Source of the DNA: Streptomyces rubiginosohelvolus
Lineage (GTDB): Bacteria; Actinomycetota; Actinomycetes; Streptomycetales; Streptomycetaceae
Direction: 5' to 3'
NCBI RefSeq assembly: GCF_014649875.1
Contig: NZ_BMTW01000001.1
Coordinates: forward strand, 248,001 to 312,000
Length of the DNA: 64,000 bases
Part shown: one piece after another, positions 58,754 to 64,000 of the stretch
Numbering within the stretch: the stretch's first letter is position 1
Layout of the letters: each line of letters opens with the position of its first letter
Translations under genes and position numbers: made by a program
The notes under the pieces: model-generated
Seen by the model: the letters and a program-made list of their open reading frames with translations, nothing else
Told to the model about the DNA's origin: nothing
The model's database searches: none

Positions 58754-58925
58754 GACGTCACGCGTACCCTCCTGAGCCCGGAACACCAGCGGCCCGCCCC
58801 GGACTCTCCCGGACACGCCCGGCGGATCTCCGTCACCATGCGCTGACACTCACTCCATCACCCGTTCCGGTGAGCGAATTCACCAATGCCGCAAAGGGTA
58901 TTTCCCGGACGATACGGTCACCCTC

Positions 58926-60290
58926 ATGTCCGTCGACACCGTGTCCTTGACCGGCTGGGGCCGCACCGCCCCGACGACCGCCGTGCGGTTCCGCCCCCGT
59001 GGTTACGAGGAGGCGGCCGCCGTCGTCCGGGGGCGCGGGCCCCGGGGCGTCATCGCGCGCGGACTGGGGCGGTCGCCCGGGGACGCGGCGCAGAACGCGG
59101 GCGGATCGGTGCTCGACCTGTCGGGCCTGGCCCGGATCGGCGGGGTGGACGCCGCCGCCGGGGTGGTGCGCTGCGACGCCGGGGTGAGCCTGGAGCGGCT
59201 GCTGCGGGTCCTGCTGCCGCTGGGCTGGCTGCCTCCGGTCCTGCCCGGGACCGGCAGGGTGACGGTCGGCGGGGCGATCGGCTCCGATCTGCCCGGGCTC
59301 GACCACCGGCGGGCGGGTTCCTTCGCCCGGCACGTGAGCGCCCTGGAGCTGCTCACCGCCGACGGCGAGGTGCGTACGGTGCTGCCGGGCACCGCCCTCT
59401 TCGACGCGACCGCCGGGGGCCTCGGGCTGACCGGGGTGGTCCTGGGCGCCACGCTCCGCCTCCGGCGCGTCAGCACGGGGCTGATGGCGGTCTCCACCGA
59501 GCGCGCCGGGGACCTGGACGATCTGCTGGCCCGCTTCACCGCGGGCGGCGACCGGCTGCCGTACGCCTCCGCCTGGGTCGACCTGACGGCCCGGGGCCGG
59601 GCGACCGGGCGCGGGATCCTCACCCGGGGGGAGCACGCGACCCCGGACATGCGCCCGGCGCACGCGGGGCGCACTCGACTCTTCCCGCGCTCCGGAGCGG
59701 CACCGGGGAGATCCCCCTTCCCCGGTCTCCCGCCCCTGCCGGGCGGGCTGCTGGGCCCGGCGGCCGCCGCCCTGTGCAACGAGGTCCGCTACCGCAGCTC
59801 ACCCCGCGCGCGGACCGGTGAGCTGCGCCCGGTCCCCGCCTTCTTCCACGCGTCGGACTCCCTCCCCGACGTACGCCCGCTGCACGGCCGGGGCGGTCTG
59901 GTGCGCTACCGGTTCACCGTCGGATACGGCCAGGAGGAGACCCTGCACCGGGTGGTGCGCCGGATCGCGGCGCGCCGGAGCCCGGCCGTGCGGGCCGTCC
60001 TCCAGCGGTTCGGGGCGGCGGACCCCGGCCTGCTGTCGTTCGCCGCGCCCGGCTGGTCCCTGGAGCTGGATCTGCCCGCGGCCCTGCCCGGCCTGGGCCG
60101 CTTCCTCGACGGGGTCGACGAGGAGGTGGCCGCCGCCGGGGGCCGGGTCTGCCTGGCGCAGGACTCCCGGATGCGGCCGGAGACGGCGGCCGCGATGTAC
60201 CCGCGGCTGGCGGAGTTCCGGGAGCTGCGGGCCCGTCTCGACCCGGCGGGAGCGTTCCGCTCGGACCTGTCGCGCCGGCTCGGACTCTGA
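58926..60290 (+). CDS. FAD-dependent oxidoreductase, DprE1-like
   Basis: 454 residues. FAD-binding PCMH-type N-domain (AAVVRGRGPRGVIARGLGRSPGDAAQNAGGSVLDLSGL; LPGTGRVTVGGAIGSDLPGLDHRRAGSF; GGLGLTGVVLGATLRLRRV). The C-domain has RFTVGYGQEETLHRVVRRIA and FGAADPGLLSFAAPGWSLELDLP, aligning with the mycobacterial DprE1 active-site segment. DprE1/DprE2 oxidise and reduce decaprenylphosphoryl-beta-D-ribose to arabinose. The DprE1 residue attacked by benzothiazinones, Cys387, corresponds to Glu380 here. The next gene is its SDR partner, 42 bp downstream. Start is ATG at 58926. Confidence 0.82.
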   Translation: MSVDTVSLTGWGRTAPTTAVRFRPRGYEEAAAVVRGRGPRGVIARGLGRSPGDAAQNAGGSVLDLSGLARIGGVDAAAGVVRCDAGVSLERLLRVLLPLGWLPPVLPGTGRVTVGGAIGSDLPGLDHRRAGSFARHVSALELLTADGEVRTVLPGTALFDATAGGLGLTGVVLGATLRLRRVSTGLMAVSTERAGDLDDLLARFTAGGDRLPYASAWVDLTARGRATGRGILTRGEHATPDMRPAHAGRTRLFPRSGAAPGRSPFPGLPPLPGGLLGPAAAALCNEVRYRSSPRARTGELRPVPAFFHASDSLPDVRPLHGRGGLVRYRFTVGYGQEETLHRVVRRIAARRSPAVRAVLQRFGAADPGLLSFAAPGWSLELDLPAALPGLGRFLDGVDEEVAAAGGRVCLAQDSRMRPETAAAMYPRLAEFRELRARLDPAGAFRSDLSRRLGL

Positions 60291-60332
60291 TCAGCCCCAA
60301 AGAATCCCACCCCACCTGACCAGGAGCTTTCC

Positions 60333-61088
60333 GTGAAGGATGCCTTCGGCGCCCCGCAGTCCCTGCTCGTCCTCGGCGGCACATCCGAGATCGCCCTGGC
60401 CACCGCGCGCCGGCTGATCGCCCTGCGCACCCGCCGCGTCTGGCTGGCCGGGCGCCCCTCCCCCGCTCTGGACGCGGCCGCCGCCGAACTGCGGGGGCGC
60501 GGGGCCGACGTCCGTACCGTCGACTTCGACGCGCTGGACTCCGCCTCCCACGAGGTCACCCTCGGCAAGGTCTTCGCGGAGGGCGACATCGACGTGGTGC
60601 TGATGGCGTTCGGGGTCCTCGGCGATCAGGCGCGGGACGAGGAGGAGCCGATGGCCGCGGTCCGGGTCGCCCAGACCAACTACACGGGGGCGGTCTCCGC
60701 CGGGCTGGTGTGCGCCGGCGCACTGCAGGCGCAGGGGCACGGTTCCCTGGTGGTGCTGTCCTCGGTGGCCGGGGAGCGCGCCCGGCGCGCGGACTTCATC
60801 TACGGCTCCAGCAAGGCGGGGCTCGACGCGTTCGCCCAGGGGCTCGGCGACGCGCTCCAGGGGACCGGGGTGCAGGTGATGGTGGTCCGGCCGGGGTTCG
60901 TCCGGACGCGGGCCACGGCGGGGCTGCCGGAGCAGCCGCTCGCGACCGGGCCCGAGGAGGTCGCGGAGGCGATCGTCACGGGGCTGCGGCGGCGCTCGGA
61001 GACCGTGTGGGTGCCCGGTTCGCTGCGGGTGGTGATGGCGGCGCTGCGGCATGTGCCGCGCCCGCTGTTCCGACGGCTGCCGGTCTGA
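60333..61088 (+). CDS. SDR-family oxidoreductase, DprE2-like
   Basis: 251 residues. LLVLGGTSEIALATARRLIA is the GxxxGxG-like nucleotide site in the DprE2 variant. VDFDALDSASHE, the DVVLMAFGVLGDQARDE block and YGSSKAGLDAFAQGLGDAL with the catalytic Tyr-x3-Lys follow. It would reduce the keto intermediate made by the DprE1-like partner. GTG at 60333 follows AGGAG by seven bases. Both genes share an operon. Confidence 0.85.
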   Translation: MKDAFGAPQSLLVLGGTSEIALATARRLIALRTRRVWLAGRPSPALDAAAAELRGRGADVRTVDFDALDSASHEVTLGKVFAEGDIDVVLMAFGVLGDQARDEEEPMAAVRVAQTNYTGAVSAGLVCAGALQAQGHGSLVVLSSVAGERARRADFIYGSSKAGLDAFAQGLGDALQGTGVQVMVVRPGFVRTRATAGLPEQPLATGPEEVAEAIVTGLRRRSETVWVPGSLRVVMAALRHVPRPLFRRLPV

Positions 61089-61129
61089 GCCGCCAGATCC
61101 GGTCCCTCGGGCTACGCCGGACCGCTCAG
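61085..61129. terminator. Nested hairpin spanning both convergent stop codons
   Basis: CTGAGC (61085-61090) pairs with GCTCAG (61124-61129), and CGGTCC (61100-61105) with GGACC beginning at 61119. The TGA of the DprE2-like gene and the stop of the RNA-ligase-like gene lie in the outer arms. Confidence 0.5.
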
Positions 61130-61728
61130 GGCCGCAGCGACGGGGCCGACGAAGAGGCTTCGATGGTGTAGCCGCCCTGGGCGGGGACGGCGGGCGCGCC
61201 GCCGCCTCCGCCGAAGGGGAAGTCGCGGAGCTTGCGCCAGACGGCGTCCGGGCCCTGCTCGTACAGCGCGAAGGAACCGCAGGTCCAGGCGGCCTCGTAG
61301 TCGGCGAGCTCCGCGTAGGCCCGGTCCATGGCCTCCTCGGAGATGCCGTGGGCCACGGTGACGTGCGGGTGGTACGGGAACTGGAGCTCGCGGACCAGGG
61401 GCCCGGAGGCGTCCCGGACCCGCTTCTGGAGCCAGGAGCAGGCCGAGGCGCCCGCGACGACCTGGACGAAGACGACCGGGGAGAGCGGCCGGAAGGTGCC
61501 GGTGCCGGAGAGCCGCATCGGGAACGGGCGGCCGGCCGTGGCGATCGTCTCCAGATGCGCCTCGATCGCGGGCAGGTCCGCCGCGTCCGCCTCCGTCGGC
61601 GGGAGCAGGGTGACGTGGGTGGGAATGCCGAAGGCGGCAGGGTCCCCGAAGCTCGCGCGGCGTTCCTGGAGCAGGCTGCCGTAGGGCTCCGGGACCGCGA
61701 TCGAAACGCCGAGCGTTACGGTCCCCAC
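61126..61728 (-). CDS. 2'-5' RNA ligase/LigT-like phosphoesterase family protein
   Basis: 200 residues with two HxT motifs: IPTHVTLLPP near the N-terminus and PYHPHVTVAHG in the second half, the hallmark of 2H phosphoesterases acting on 2'-5' or cyclic phosphates. VTLGVSIAVPEPYGSLLQERRASFGD opens the fold. GTG at 61728 is seven bases after GGAGGA, so it is preferred to the ATG at 61767. Cytosolic; role in tRNA or cyclic-phosphate metabolism unknown. It stands downstream of trpS by 121 bp, possibly in the same operon. Confidence 0.85.
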   Translation of the reverse strand: MGTVTLGVSIAVPEPYGSLLQERRASFGDPAAFGIPTHVTLLPPTEADAADLPAIEAHLETIATAGRPFPMRLSGTGTFRPLSPVVFVQVVAGASACSWLQKRVRDASGPLVRELQFPYHPHVTVAHGISEEAMDRAYAELADYEAAWTCGSFALYEQGPDAVWRKLRDFPFGGGGGAPAVPAQGGYTIEASSSAPSLRP

Positions 61729-61849
61729 GTCGTTCTCCTCCGTCGTCGGTGGTCGGTTTTCGGTCATGCCGCGCGGGCCGGGTGTCCGGCCCGCGCGTTC
61801 CGCCGCAAGTGTGACCCCTGCGGCCATGATCTCGCCAGGGTCCTTGGAC

Positions 61850-62929
<1,080 letters not shown>

Positions 62930-63154
62930 TCAGGTACCCGGGGCATCTCCGGCAGCCGGTGCGGGGCGGGAAGGGCGCGTCACCGCACGGTCCCGGAGCA
63001 CGGGAGCGCACGGCTGAGACGAACCCCACATTCCGGCGCGCCCCGCGTACGGCGGCGGGCGCGCCGCCGGAGGAAGGTTTCCCGGCGCGGGTCCCGGCCG
63101 ACGATACAAAGTGGGCACCACCCTCCGCCCAGCCGCACGACGAACGGAGATCCC

Positions 63155-64000
63155 GTGTCGACCACGGAAACCGCCATCGCCTCCGCCGAGGCGCACAGCG
63201 CGCACAACTACCACCCGCTGCCGGTCGTCGTGGCCTCGGCCGAGGGCGCCTGGATGACCGATGTCGAGGGCCGCCGGTACCTCGACATGCTCGCCGGATA
63301 CTCGGCGCTCAATTTCGGCCATGGCAACCGCCGTCTCATCGACGCGGCCAAGGCCCAGCTGGACCGCGTCACGCTGACGTCCCGGGCCTTCTACCACGAC
63401 CGGTTCGCCGAGTTCTGTACGGAGCTGGCGGCGCTCTGCGGCATGGAGACGGTGCTGCCGATGAACACCGGGGCGGAGGCCGTGGAGACCGCGGTGAAGA
63501 CCGCCCGCAAGTGGGGCTACCGGGTCAAGGGCGTGCCGGACGGCATGGCAAAGATCATCGTGGCCTCGGACAACTTCCACGGCCGTACGACGACGATCGT
63601 CAGTTTCTCCACCGACCCGGAGGCGCGCGCCGACTTCGGCCCGTACACCCCGGGCTTCGAGATCGTGCCGTACGGGGATCTCACCGCGATGCGGGAGGCG
63701 ATGACCGAGAACACCGTGGCGGTGCTGATCGAGCCGATCCAGGGCGAGGCGGGGGTGCTGGTGCCGCCGGCCGGCTATCTCCCCGGCGTACGGGAGCTGA
63801 CCCGCGAGCGGAACGTGCTGTTCATCGCGGACGAGATCCAGTCGGGCCTGGGCCGGACCGGGAAGACGTTCGCGCTGGACCACGAGGGGGTGGTGCCGGA
63901 CATGTACGTGCTCGGCAAGGCGCTGGGCGGCGGGGTCGTGCCGGTCTCCGCGGTGGTCTCGTCGGCGGACGTGCTGGGGGTGTTCCGGCCCGGCGAGCAC
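63155..64000 (+). CDS. rocD: Ornithine aminotransferase, 5' part (cut by window edge)
   Basis: A class-III PLP aminotransferase converting ornithine and 2-oxoglutarate to glutamate semialdehyde and glutamate. 282 codons are present and the 3' end is outside. SAHNYHPLPVVVASAEGAWM at the N-terminus, ALNFGHGNRRLI, MNTGAEAVETAVKTARKWGY, SDNFHGRTTTIVSFS, LIEPIQGEAGV, FIADEIQSGLGRTGK and VLGKALGGGV with the PLP lysine are all as expected for RocD. GTG at 63155 follows CGGAGA at five bases. Confidence 0.93.
   Translation, partial: MSTTETAIASAEAHSAHNYHPLPVVVASAEGAWMTDVEGRRYLDMLAGYSALNFGHGNRRLIDAAKAQLDRVTLTSRAFYHDRFAEFCTELAALCGMETVLPMNTGAEAVETAVKTARKWGYRVKGVPDGMAKIIVASDNFHGRTTTIVSFSTDPEARADFGPYTPGFEIVPYGDLTAMREAMTENTVAVLIEPIQGEAGVLVPPAGYLPGVRELTRERNVLFIADEIQSGLGRTGKTFALDHEGVVPDMYVLGKALGGGVVPVSAVVSSADVLGVFRPGEH

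Noticed and set aside
54758..58846. A 1362-codon open frame on the plus strand
   Set aside because: It crosses several real genes on both strands in wrong frames. Composition is that of a high-GC shadow.

Overview
The window is high-GC actinobacterial chromosome, almost certainly from a Streptomyces: codon third positions are strongly G/C, GTG and TTG starts are common, and the gene order runs from thymidine phosphorylase and a BmpA-type nucleoside ABC transporter, through a nonulosonate (sialic-acid-like) polymer cluster, the succinate dehydrogenase operon, an SCO4848-family membrane protein and a D-Ala-D-Ala carboxypeptidase to tryptophanyl-tRNA synthetase. I recall the same order from the S. 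coelicolor chromosome. I saw no rRNA, tRNA, insertion sequence, prophage or CRISPR array.

Layout. 0.1-5.2 kb: an ECF sigma factor with a SnoaL-like tail, a STAS protein and a large secreted subtilase. 5.2-13.9 kb: nucleoside salvage on the minus strand (deoA; the cdd-permease-permease-ATPase operon; the lipoprotein bmpA) plus an M20 amidohydrolase. The three nucleoside transcription units each carry a variant of one palindrome, CTACGCGCGTAG. 14-28.5 kb: a wall-glycopolymer cluster with a NeuB-type synthase, a CMP-sugar synthetase fused to a KdsC-like phosphatase, two GT2/polysialyltransferase-like pairs in inverted orientation, a GT52/polyST-like protein, a GT29-like sialyltransferase candidate, a GT-TPR-pyruvyltransferase fusion, an acyltransferase and a DUF6716-type glycosyltransferase. 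Streptomyces walls are known to carry Kdn-based teichulosonic acids, and this cluster has the parts for such a polymer.

28.5-33.5 kb: a MarR regulator with a MerR/SoxR-like promoter, a LysE exporter, an L,D-transpeptidase, and a sigma factor translationally coupled to a membrane protein. 33.7-38.3 kb: kdpFABC preceded by a 27-residue membrane microprotein gene, with no kdpDE nearby. 38.5-45.6 kb: a frameshifted remnant, a LysA-like decarboxylase, a universal stress protein, a GH20 hexosaminidase and an OHCU-decarboxylase-like gene that appears to start at CTG. 45.8-49.3 kb: sdhCDAB. 50.9-52.7 kb: an operon ending in a TetR regulator, preceded by two TTGAACnnGTTCAA operators. 52.7-64 kb: a peptide-binding protein, a metallophosphoesterase, the SCO4848-family protein, a D-Ala-D-Ala carboxypeptidase, a YihY protein, a DprE1/DprE2-like pair, a 2'-5' RNA ligase-like protein, trpS and the 5' part of an ornithine aminotransferase gene cut by the window edge.

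Functions were assigned from motifs read by eye. No database search was possible, so family names marked as likely need confirmation.
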